A stretch of DNA of 64,000 nucleotides. Origin: Lucifuga dentata. Its lineage: Eukaryota; Chordata; Actinopteri; Ophidiiformes; Bythitidae. A program made the position numbers and the translations under genes. Positions 1 through 11,542 of this stretch are shown one piece after another. The stretch covers positions 244,697 through 308,696 of the forward strand of contig VXCM01000907.1 of the NCBI GenBank assembly GCA_014773175.1, given 5' to 3'. Numbering within the stretch: the stretch's first letter is position 1; every line of letters starts with the position of its first letter. The notes under the pieces were generated by a model that was not told the origin of the DNA, did not search any database, and was given only the letters and a program-made list of their open reading frames with translations.

Positions 1-851
1 GAGGTACCCAAAGTTGTACAAAATGAACAAACAATGTGCATGTTAACCAACTACCATAGCTGAAATCTATGATTGACTTGACTAAGATTGTCAACTTCTT
101 GGTTTAAAAACCTCTCCATACCTACTGCCTCCCAGTGGACAATAACTAATTTCTGCAGTTTTAATTACTGTTGCTCAAGTAAAATGAAATATTTCCTAAT
201 TCTGTGAAGCTAAATTTAGGTGAAAACATATGGCACACATTTTTAAAATGGTAAGATTTGAAGAAAGAAAGCTCACAAAAAATAAAAATTTAGAGATACT
301 GCAGTGGTCACACAGCAGAAAATTAAGAACAGGAACACTTCGTCATATTGGCAGCGGAAATCACAAACAGCTTTTAGCCACTGTGAGTATTTTTCTGTTA
401 ATACCCTGTCAAGTCTGCAGACAATTTCTCCGGCTCTGCCCCTATGCCACACAGTGTGTACTAGTGGCAGGCATACTAATTTTACATCTCCGATGCTGNC
501 CCCACCCACAGCGACACAAGATGTGTGCTTCATCATGACAAGCTCTTGGACTCTTGCAATTGTTTCTGTTGTGTCTTTGCCTGGTCTCATTTCTGCCTCT
601 CACTCTTTTGTCCTTCCACTTACAGTTCTGTTGCTGATCCACTCTGTGACAACCTCCCCCCACTCCCCAAAATCAGGCCACTCATTGCAAAGATGCCCCA
701 CACATAGAAGTAGGAAGACGGGGGTAAAAGTACGAGGAGGCAGGCATCTTCAATTCCACTCCTGCAATGTCTCCTCAAATAGCCGAACACCAGTGCTAGA
801 AATGTCAGACACACTCGCTGCTGCAGACACAGACTCAAACACACACGCATG

Positions 852-853
<2 letters not shown>

Positions 854-892
<39 letters not shown>
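854..892. repeat. (CA)n microsatellite
   Basis: About 19 nearly uninterrupted CA units preceded by CACGCATGCACG variants. Confidence 0.97.
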
Positions 893-898
<6 letters not shown>

Positions 899-2114
899 CT
901 CCAGCTCTCCGTCTCCTGATGCTGTCCACGGTTTTGACGTGTATTGAGCTTGTTTGGGCTATTGATAAGTACGCTTGTCATTGATGTGTGGTCAGCGTGT
1001 TTCTCTGTGGAAGTTAGAGGTGGCTGCTTTGACAGCAGATAAGGTGGGAGGTGGATCTCTGAATGCTAATGTATGCCAAACAGGAGCCAGCAGCTCCTTT
1101 CTTCTACAGAGAGCAAGCATGGTGCACAGGAGAGGAGCTGAGACATTCAATTTAAGGGCAGGGCAAGAACTTTCAACTGCTCTTTACCCATTTGTGTCCA
1201 CTGGTATAATGTAGATGATGATTAATTCTGCAAACATTTACTAATGTGTGTCTATGCTAAGCTCATGCAAATATTGTGCATGTTTTTTCATGCATACACT
1301 CTTACATGCAGATGCTTATGAATGCACATGTTTGTGGATTATGCACAGAACTGATTACTATGGACAGGTCTATTATTTCACTTTGTATTTTAGTCAGCTT
1401 TCTAATTTCCCCTATAAGATTCTGAGAAAAGCAAGCCAATTACAAAGGAGCGATGTTCTAATTACATAAACACTGATATGTAGCCCTTTGCAAGCTTTGC
1501 AGTGGCAGCTGTTTGAATGGTGTTTTCGCTGTTGTTTCATTCTACTCTTTGATAATTGCATCTCGAGAAAAAAAAGGAAATTAAGAAGGTCAAGTGCTTC
1601 CTAAAATAACCTCTAAGACTCTGATTCCTTAGCGGAAAGTCAAAGGCAAGAAACAACAGATATGGGCCAAGGAGAAAAGAGAAGGGAGGAGAGAAAGGAA
1701 GATGAAGTAAGCAAGCATAGGAAGGATGAAAGAAAAAAGCAGACAATGACAAACTGACCGTGTGAAAGCTAGAAGAGACAGAACGAGAGGCAAATGGAGT
1801 AAAACAACTGCATGGCTCATTGAGTTGCCCCCAACAAGTCTGTATAGTCAAACTGCTTCCCCAGTCTGCTGATAGCTTCCGAAAGGCTGCATATTAGGGT
1901 CAAACAGGATGTTCTACCTGCAGCGAAGTCTGTGCCTGTGTGTAACCCCAGGAGTGCAGGGCTAGAGAGGAGCTCAGGTCTTGGTTCTTAGCAGGGATGG
2001 GGAGAGGTAAGCAAGACGATGACTCAGGGGAGACCAGATCACAGTGGCAGGTCTTACAGTCTTACACAGCCAGTCGATGGGTTCTCTGATGCTACTCTAT
2101 TCATGCTGTACTGG

Positions 2115-2118
<4 letters not shown>

Positions 2119-2172
<54 letters not shown>
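2119..2172. repeat. (CA)n microsatellite
   Basis: About 27 perfect CA units, one of the longest pure arrays in the window. Confidence 0.97.
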
Positions 2173-2174
<2 letters not shown>

Positions 2175-4315
2175 GAAAACATCTTTATAGCCAGCAGTAG
2201 TCATCTCACATGAATCAATTTTCATGTTGAAGCCTGGAGAAAGAATTGGTCTTTCTATTTCCTAAATGTTCTGGTCATTGATCTGGGCTCTGACGACTTT
2301 CTTATAAATTGCGAAGACTGTGAAGCACACACACACACTTGCACACACAGTCAGCTGGACTTGTGTGGTATTTCTGTTGGCTCATGAGGCAGTTTTAATG
2401 TATTTGATCACTGGCAAATCAATGCTGTTTGTTGTTATAATCATAACAAAAGAGGAAAAGGTGCACTTCATCACAGAAGCATCGTTATATACTTCTTTTG
2501 GCCATTTAATGATCTAGTACTCCAGCCTTGACTGAACTTTTGTTTCTGAAAATGAAGGTTAGACAGTCATTAAAAGATAAAAAGCATTTTTTAAACATCT
2601 CACAAAGGTGTGCTGCGCCTTAAAATTAAAACCTCACTTGCCAGTAACACTGTTGCCAAAATTATCTGTTTAAAGTTTTCTTTTTTGTTGTTTTGCTTAT
2701 CAAAATTAAACATTTTATATGTGATTTTTTTTTCTGACTTTAGCCTTTTGCTCATTCTAACACCTGTCTTTGAGAGGAACTCTGAAATGTTTGGTTCTGT
2801 TTGCACAGGAACAGTGCCTCTTTTGGGCACTGTTGTGTAAATCTGCTGTAAAAATCAGACCAAACAGATTTCCTGCAAAATCCAGTGCCACACAATGTAA
2901 AATGTAGAGTAGACACTGACTTCTGTCTAACAATGTTCTTGATTTAATGATTTTAGAATGATACACCTTAACATAGAGCCGATATGTGGTTACAGCTACA
3001 ATTCAATCAAGCAAGATACTGAGTGACAAAAACAGTTGTTTATTTTAATATTTTAAGAATCATTAGTGATGTGACACTGTTAAAACCTATATCAATGGAT
3101 GTAGAGCAACCACAATGAATTCACTGTATAATAGCTGGTGGAGACAGATGTATTGAGGAAATTAGAGGAAGAGTTGTCTTCCTGCTTGAACATCTATTGA
3201 AATCTCTAATATCTGAATTTAGCTATCCATCAGGCACTTAATGGCAGAGCAAAATAATATGAAAACGGGAAGCTGGTAATTCAGGAGTCTGGGCCAGGCA
3301 GCAGATGAACAGCAGTTGCTGAAAATGTCATATACAGTTTTCCCAGCCAAGAGCTGGTTTGAAGGATAGCCTTAGCCGTTTCACTGTGCATGTAATCAGC
3401 AGTTGAAATGTATCTACAAGCATATCCATCAAATACAGCTCTGTGACTGATTGAATTTGGCTCAGCAAAAAAACAAAACAAAATCAAAACTGTTGTTCTC
3501 AAACAAAGAACGCCATTATTGAGCAGTTCAGACAGGCCCAAGCAAACACAGATGCCAATCTTTTTTTAATATACTGACATTTCCTGCCAGAGAACATTCT
3601 GGTGGAAATTTGAGGACTTAATCTCAGTCCAGTTTTTGACTTAAAAAAAATATATAAATGCTATTTTGCTATAAATGCTATTTTTATTGATGTGATGTCA
3701 GTAATATAATAAATAATAATAATGTGGGCCCACTAGATAATATAATAATGGAAATGATAAGGATTTAATGTGAATTCTATATCAGCCAAGATTCTGCATG
3801 AATAACCCTGACAGCTACAAAAATATCTGAAAGTTAGTGTTGTTGATTGGCTACTTGACATATCGATTTTGGTGATTTGCAGTTTTTTCGCAATTCTTTC
3901 CACGTGTTAGCAGTTTAGTGACTGAAAGCAAAGGATACGAAATGATACAAACACAGTATTTTAGTTCAAAAGACAGATGTTTTTCTGATATCACTGGTTT
4001 TGAGGAGGTGAAGAAATAGTTTGGTAGTTAAGATGGTAAAATGTGCTTCCAAATCAAAAACTTGTCTTGGATCCTAAAAAGGCTAAGGCCAGTCCTGTCA
4101 GTGAACCTAAACATTCTGCCTCTGATAAATTAAACATCAGCTCATGCCTCTCTGTGTGGAAATCAGAACGTAGCCATTTTTTACCACTTCATAAACAGCG
4201 CTATCATCTTCATATAAGCGTAAGAATGTGCAAGTAGTGAAAGTAGTGCACTGCAGAGTGGCTACTGGGTGAAGCACATGGATACACAACGCATCTAAAT
4301 GTAAAATAGCCTGAG

Positions 4316-4339
4316 TGATTTAAACTATGGCCACTATAT
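4316..4339 (+). repeat. 24-bp direct repeat, copy 1
   Basis: These 24 bases recur exactly at 5558-5581, 1.24 kb downstream and on the other side of the assembly gap. The flanks of the two copies are not similar, so this is not simply two ends of one longer dispersed repeat. Confidence 0.8.
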
Positions 4340-4549
4340 CTCCATAAACGTAACGTCTGAGCTTTGCCTCAAAGCCACTTAAATGAACAATTTCAATAGT
4401 GTGCTCAAGTCTGTGCGAGGAGCCCTGCTTTGCCTTCCTCTTCCTCCCACTTTTCCCCTTTATCATTCTCTCTCCCTCTAACTCTTTGCTTTGCCTCTTA
4501 TTATCTGGATTCAGTTCTCTTTCTCTGTCTCTGTTTTGAAAGAACATAG

Positions 4550-4845
4550 NNNNNNNNNNNNNNNNNNNNNNNNNNNNNNNNNNNNNNNNNNNNNNNNNNN
4601 NNNNNNNNNNNNNNNNNNNNNNNNNNNNNNNNNNNNNNNNNNNNNNNNNNNNNNNNNNNNNNNNNNNNNNNNNNNNNNNNNNNNNNNNNNNNNNNNNNNN
4701 NNNNNNNNNNNNNNNNNNNNNNNNNNNNNNNNNNNNNNNNNNNNNNNNNNNNNNNNNNNNNNNNNNNNNNNNNNNNNNNNNNNNNNNNNNNNNNNNNNNN
4801 NNNNNNNNNNNNNNNNNNNNNNNNNNNNNNNNNNNNNNNNNNNNN
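4550..4845. other. Assembly gap (296 N)
   Basis: Unknown bases. The left flank is pyrimidine-rich (CTCTCTCCCTCTAAC etc., 4437-4540) and the right flank begins with a C-rich tract (4846-4872), suggesting that low-complexity sequence caused the gap. Confidence 1.
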
Positions 4846-5890
4846 CACCCCCCCCACTCCTCCTCCCTCCCCTGCTCTCAGGGCTCTGTGTGGCTGCTGA
4901 AATGAGCCTAGCATTATTTGCATTCATAATGAGCGCTCTTTGAAAGGCACTCTGCTGTAACAGCACAGTCTGGGGCAATAAAAAAAGAAATTAGATATAT
5001 TGTACATACGTATATAAACAAAAACATACATCGACTTTTCAGAAGAGTCCACTCTAATGAGCAACTGAGCCAGCGAGGGGGAGACTGTTGGGGCGATGGC
5101 AAAATGCTCCTTTCCGGTGTATAATTACAATTATAGCTTTTGTTTATTATTATTATAGTATATGGCACATAAGCTTGGAAGAGCTTGCTGCTTACCCATG
5201 AATTAAAGCCACCAAAGTCCTCATTAAACCAAAAATATGCATTGCTAAACAGAGCAGAAACGCTCTGCAGAATAATATGACTCTTACAGATGCAAGACAT
5301 GAAATGGTCATATTGTCCCGAGGGAAACTCAGTTTTCAGGCAAAGAAAACAGCATGAGTCATATGCAACATGCACCATGCTCACTGATAAACAGCATTCT
5401 AAAATTTCAGTGTAAGAATGTCAGCTCCCTGCTAAGCCTGTTTTACAGGATTATTCCCGACATGGTGAGTGTTAAGCTCTGTCTTCCTTATGGAATTCCT
5501 GTATTTATGTGGTAAATTATAGATAGGCGGATTTTTTTTTTTGGATTTTTTTTTAGATGATTTAAACTATGGCCACTATATTTCTATATATTTTACCTGT
5601 GTTTTCTAAAATTGCTCTTGTAGCTGTAAGAAGAAAATTTACCCACTATGTGAGCTTATTATCAGAAGATCTGACTAATTTGTGCATCTGCTACGCATTT
5701 TAAAAATAAATGTAACTTAGGCTTACTTAGCATACTCTGTTGCATTTAACATGAATTTCTTTAGGTAACACACTGTCTTGTAAAATTTCGTGAATTTGAT
5801 GTTTGACACTTTGATTTGTTACTCAAGTCATAACTTTTTTTTCTATTTTATCCATAATTTTTAGGTCACGCTTCCAGCATTGTCAAAGAG
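4846..5890. other. Non-coding DNA, nothing recognised except the second direct-repeat copy
   Basis: AT-rich sequence after the gap with T-rich runs at 5532-5552. No exon or RNA gene is visible. Confidence 0.5.
5558..5581 (+). repeat. 24-bp direct repeat, copy 2
   Basis: Exact copy of 4316-4339, preceded by a T-rich stretch. Confidence 0.8.
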
Positions 5891-6275
5891 GCAAATGCTA
5901 CTTACAACATTATGCAATTCCAAATAGAATTTTATTCATTTTAATTTTTTTTCTTTTTTTGTTTTGTTTTAATTCTTCTCCTGGGGCTATATTCCCTGAC
6001 AGAGAAATACATTTTCTTTCGTGTAGCGCTGTGTTGGATCGGTTAAACAGGTAACTTGACAAAAAAAAAAAAAATCAGCACATTTCAAGTCTCTACAAGT
6101 TGTTTTTTGTAGTGTACTGGAATGAACTGACACTAATGGCAGTCTGAAATTAGGAAACAAGTTTCTAAAACTTACTGTTGTAGTAGTATGTTTTGAAAAA
6201 TGGATGGCAGTAATGTAACATCTATTCAGGTTGTATTTACTGGGTTCAAACATGCAAAATCTATGTTATAATCCT
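5890..6275 (+). mobile_element. TTAA-ended inverted-repeat element, partial copy C
   Basis: The segment aligns by eye to 34610-34972 through shared blocks such as TCTCCTGGG.CTA.ATTCCCTG, TTTCAAGTCT.TACAAGTTG and TAATGTAACAT. It ends ATAATCCT followed by TTAA at 6276-6279, the same end shared by the other copies. It carries an internal A-run at 6061-6074. The left boundary is uncertain and the left terminal repeat is not recognisable. It is non-autonomous, with no transposase frame. Superfamily is inferred from the TTAA target alone. Confidence 0.6.
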
Positions 6276-7752
6276 TTAAGAAGGAATATGTCATTGAGAT
6301 GTAAAGGAAATGTCCCACTGGTGTTTGACTATTTTCATCACTATGCATAATTTAAAACGCAGGGCTATTTCAGTGGCACTGTGCAGGCTGGCAGGAGTGT
6401 GAGCAGAGTGTGTGCCGAGTGAACCTAAGTACAAGACTAATGATGGTAATGGCTGCAAATTATACACTATAAATTGCTGTGTTCTCATTTGGTTTAGAAA
6501 GTCACTCGGTTTTCTATTTCACTCTTTGAGTATCCATCTTTAATCTTTAACTCCCATTGAAAGACAAGCACCTTAACTCTCCACCTCTCTCCATCTCTGT
6601 CTCTACAATAGCTGCTTCATTTCTCACTTTCTCCACACTTCTCTCTCTGTCTGCTTTAGCTTCTGTCTGTGCAGACAGGTGAGGAGAGACAGACCTAACT
6701 TATCACAATTCTGTTCACCTATCTATAGCAATAGTGACACTGCTGTTGTGATGACAAAAATCTCCAAGCGTGTGATACCAATCAGATGGAGGTGTGCTGT
6801 CATCACCCATCACCTGGCTCACTGTTCGACACCTGCTAAGGGTTTAAAAATGATCTCTGGAGTCATAAACACCTTCAAACTGTCACAGAGGTTTTATTAT
6901 ACAAAGAAAAGTTTGATAAAGGAGTTGACCTTTAAAGGCAGAATCCATGATCGAAATCTAAATGAAACGGTCACCTCATCACCAAATCACAAGACTGCTA
7001 AAATTAAAAAAAACAACTAAATCTGAGATTAAAGGAGATACATTATGTGTCAAAACTCTGGGCTCCCACTTATAGAAATGCATCCAGTAAGGCAAACCCA
7101 TAGGTCCTGAACTGCTTCAATCATTTCAGATTAGTCCTTTACTTCTGTAATTCTGTATTCCATCCATATTGTGTCTGTTTTCATCAACATGTAGCACATT
7201 TGAATTTACCCACCTACACACCTGGGTAATATGAGGCTGGCAAAGTGCGCAGGCCTGATGCAGTTAGCCAATCACAGCAGAGTGGGCCTTTCAGGAGGGG
7301 GCGTGAAGGAGACAGTGCCTGAAACAGCCTGTTTTCACTCAGTGTGCACAATTTTGTAGCAAGGGAGAGTAAAAATAGATCAAAGTGTTTTGTGCACATC
7401 AAAGCAGTGCAAAGGCTTCAAGATAGACCCCTAAATGAATATAAGAATGAGGAAATCTGTATAATATGTTCCCATTAATGGTTTCTGATGCTGTTAAAAT
7501 AATTTATTTTAGTGATATTTGAAAACAATGAAGCAAAACATGCCTACATATTCAAACATTCTGACTTTCTATCCTTTAACAGCTGCATGCAATGCTTTCT
7601 CTCTTATTTTATATGTGAATATACTGTACCTCAAACGTACACTATATACTGGTAGTCATAAACATCAGATTTGGCCTTTAAAGCAACACTTGGAAAGACT
7701 TTAATGAAGAAATACTCTCGTGTTAGCAGCCTTAACAGGGAAGTTAGGCTGC

Positions 7753-7780
<28 letters not shown>
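7753..7780. repeat. Poly(A) run
   Basis: 28 consecutive A. Possibly the tail of an old retroposed sequence, but no recognisable body precedes it. Confidence 0.9.
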
Positions 7781-7783
<3 letters not shown>

Positions 7784-10700
7784 CCAATTTCACTTAAATG
7801 AGACTACAAAAATTTGCCCTTTGCCTAAATAGAATCATTTAACTGGATTTATTGGAACTACTGCAAGGAAGTGAGAAAATGAAGTTAAAAGGTTAAGCAG
7901 CAGTGAAGAAATGCTTAATTTGAAGAAAGATGCACTAACCTATATTATATTTTTCTTCTTTATTTTGCTTATCCCTTTGACATAAAGCAATAACAGACTA
8001 AAATAGTGTATGACCCTGAGTAAAGTACTTATTTTGTCAGCATTATTATAATAGCATTATGTCTTTACTGTGGCATTTTTACACAGAGGGTTGCTCAAGT
8101 GTTTAAGGCTGTGGTTTCAGTATTTTACACAACTGCATACTTTTCATTAGACCTCTGCACTCCTCACCCCTTATTGTAATACAGTGAGAATGTGCTTTCT
8201 GTGTCACCCTGCTTTTATCAATGCAAACCATTAAACTTTCACATCTTTGGTCTTTTTAAGCTTTTCAACATTCAGTCTTTTCTCTAGAGAAGGAGGTTCA
8301 TTCAACACTGAAGCTAATACTCTGGGTGTCACACACATGCATGTGCAATCACATTTTTCTTGCTCTCCATCAGCAGGTATCACATGCTGGTCAGGCTGAC
8401 ATGATTTATGGAGTTCCTGCTGAATAAATAATCCACTGCAGTGCCAGGGAGTCATGAATAGGAGAAGCATATACATGTTAGAGTGATGGAGAGGAGCAGG
8501 AATGGGAAAGCGGAAAAAATGGTGGGAGGAGACGGGAGGAGCAAAGGTTAAGACAAGGAGAGGGGAGCGAGGTTTAATGAGGTTGTTTGGACCCTTTTTA
8601 GAAAATGCAGTCTGGCTGTTTTTCAGAATTGAATTTTATCGAATTTATTAACAATACAAAATTAGTGTGTGTAACCAGCTTGCTCTGATGACTTTTGGAT
8701 CGCATATCCCATAAAATATAAGGTAACAATTATTGTGATTGATTTGATCGAAACAACTTTTTACATAAGGGAATGAAGCTTTTCCCAGCATGCTTCAGGC
8801 AAGAGTATGGTCACTAGCTCATATCCACAAGAAAAATAGAGCCTCAAATCCAGTCTAAAATTCTAGAAATGCATAAAAGAATACTTCTGATACTTCCATA
8901 CTATGTTCCATATATATACTGTATATAGTATGTATATATTAGTTCAACAATAACGTAAAGGGTAGAAGTAGCAATTTATTGTATGTTCCAAGCTACATTT
9001 GAAAATTTTAAGCAGGTATAAAATTGTCATGGAGAAGCAGATAGAGCACAAATCAGTAAGGCAAGATTATCATTCTTGTCATTTAAAAAAAATAAAGAGA
9101 GCACACAAAAGACCCTGTATGTTTATCAGTAATCTGAAGTCAATGCTCCTAGCAGAAATATGCAAAACTACAAAGTCAATGACACATAAGTGGGGAAACA
9201 TTTGTTAATAAAAGGACTGGACAATGTAAAGACACAGGTCCTGCAAAAGGGAAAAGGGATGGGATTGGCCACAAGTTATGCAAACTTACAGTAATAAGGC
9301 AGCCTTCGCCTGAAACCCTTCAGAGGTAAACAAGATTCACCTGGAACAGAACAAGGCCAAGAATTCAAGCCAGCTCGGAGGACAAGTGAAAAAGACTGCA
9401 AACAGAAAAATATGAAGAACCTCTAAAAGTTTTGGATAGTTTGTGCCATCCCCAAAGATTCTGCATGCTATTATTGACTTTAGCCTGAGCAGATGAAATG
9501 TGAAGGTGACAGGGAAAAAGCTCTGCAGGAGGAAAGATCGACTGCAAGCTTGTGAATAAAGTAGAGCAGGATAGATATGGTGTGAGGAAAAACGAAGAGA
9601 GTATGGGTAAGACAGCAAGGGTAAGAATGTGCAGAGTTGGATGTGTTGAATGCAATGCGGGGAAAGGAAAAGGAAAAGATGTGAAGAATACGGTGAGATC
9701 AGGTTGGGATTCTAGAGATGTTTTTTTTTTTTTTGTTAGAACAAAACAGTTATTTACATATCTGGATCAAAAGTTGTATTTTTCAAGTAAACAGAAAGAA
9801 GCTGAACAATACACACAACTAGAGCATTTCCTGAAAATATAGCAGTAGTGGAACACTGAGTGGGGTGGTATAGATATAATATTCATATTTAACATCTATC
9901 ATGAAGCAGTCGACCCAAATAGGCACAAAGGATTTCTTTATTCCATAATTGTACACTACATACTTAGAATACAAGTACACAATAAATCTAATTTAATATA
10001 TGCATATATTGCACTTCTATTAACTCTCTTTGGAAAGCCGTGGTTGTTGCAGCTTTGTTTATCAATTATTCATGTTATGAGAGAGTTTGCAAAGCATTTA
10101 CGCAAATGAGACCGTTATGAACATCTGGCTAGTTCAAAGGTAGCTGAGGTGAAGGTGAAGGCAGCAGAAGCAACAGCAGAGAATATGGAGGGAATAAGGG
10201 ATAGAGGTGGAAGCCATTGACTTTTCTTGATGATCAATAATTACTGAAAAAGCAGTCATTACAGAGGAAATGGCTGATGGCATTTCTGTGATAATCTGCA
10301 CAGTACATAACTCGAGCACAGGTTGAATTCTGCTGTATTTGTGTCACGACCAAACTAGGCACACTAGAAAATGAAATGATGCATCAGCTCAAGGAAATGC
10401 AAAAAAAATCTTTACAAACTTACCACCATGGTGTTTAACTGCTGCAACTTCTCATTTTTACACCTTTAGAATATTTCTGGTTACCAGTGATACATGAAGC
10501 TAAAATCTGTAACTTTATGAAGCAAGATGACAACAGATCTTGTCATGTTTGTTCAGTTTCACCAAGTTGTCAATGATATTCAAAAATTGCACTGGCTGAC
10601 AATTGACTGAACAGGCAATATGAGCATGAATACATATTTATTCAAGTAAGGAAATTAGATTAGTTTTGGCATCGTGAATGAACAGGTGTGACCTGATAAT

Positions 10701-10804
10701 CCTGATCAATGTTCCTCACCTCCATCATGGAAAAGCGCTATTTTTAGTGCTTCATCATACGCTTAATCTTCGTCACAATTACTTTCTGATGCTTAAAAAC
10801 ATGC

Positions 10805-10833
10805 AGTAAGGATGGGCTGTTTGTGCACTGCTG
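10805..10833 (+). repeat. Dispersed repeat, 29-bp exact core shared with 61597-61625
   Basis: The exact core sits in a longer similarity of about 75 bp (from CTGAT.CTT.AAAACATG to GTTCT). This suggests two diverged copies of one dispersed element 50.8 kb apart in the same orientation. Confidence 0.65.
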
Positions 10834-11020
10834 TGCTTAGAAGTGGTATGGGGTTCTGTACCTGCAGCAGGTATCTCTGCTTTAGTTCAGGATGGGTGAG
10901 CATGCTCAGGTTTCATGACAACTGAAACCATGAGACAGAGGGTGAGAACTGGACAGACCTATCTATTGAAGGCACATATTATTTGGTGCCAATTCTTTTG
11001 GTGTAAAAGCAGATTTTAAG

Positions 11021-11036
11021 ACACCTGATCAGGTGT
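11021..11036. repeat. Perfect 16-bp palindrome containing two E-boxes
   Basis: ACACCTGATCAGGTGT is its own reverse complement and holds CACCTG and CAGGTG separated by AT. Whether it binds any protein is unknown. Confidence 0.85.
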
Positions 11037-11505
11037 TTTTCTGTTAAATGGAGGTACTTATGTTGTGCAAAAAGCACCTCTTATCCACAGATGACATGTT
11101 GCACATATAATACTTGCAGACTTACTCAGGTAACATAACCAATTTCTATTCATCACCAGCACAAAAGTAATGGCATTTCTTTATTTACTATATTCTGAAA
11201 GTAGCGTTGAGGTCTTTTCAATCTCTAAAGTTGGTAATTACAAACTATGAATAATTTTTATCTCCAAAAATCAGTATAATTCAAACTGTTCTGTTGTGCT
11301 TCTGTTTGAATTATCAAGCCAGATCGCACAATGTTTATGTAATTGTCTTTTAAGACAATTTTTTAAAACACTGTGTAGAGAATGCAAACTTAGAGCACCT
11401 GCCATTTCTTCATCTGCAACAGTCAATGTGTGAAAGAAATTGGGAGGATAGGATGGTCAGATATCTAAAAATTCACAATGAACACCATGTTCAAAAGGGG
11501 TGGTA

Positions 11506-11542
11506 AAATAATAATAATAATAACAATAATAATAATAATAAG
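11506..11542. repeat. (AAT)n microsatellite
   Basis: About 12 AAT units with one interruption (AAC). Confidence 0.9.

Larger units (their letters stand above)
1..4549. other. AT-rich non-coding DNA, probable intron of the KCTD16-like gene
   Basis: No coding exon is recognised. The block contains two long CA arrays (listed separately), a short CA tract at 2327-2347, and a single N at 499. The predicted ORFs here are short and low-complexity; the longest (304-984) reads straight through the CA repeat. Assignment as intron is an inference from the downstream acceptor at 41881 and the lack of an upstream exon. Confidence 0.5.

Noticed and set aside
304..984. 226-codon ORF near the window start
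   Set aside because: It reads through the CA array (poly His-Thr) and an N, with no recognisable domain.
4491..4978. ORFs of 140-155 codons spanning the gap
   Set aside because: They consist mostly of unknown residues from the N run.
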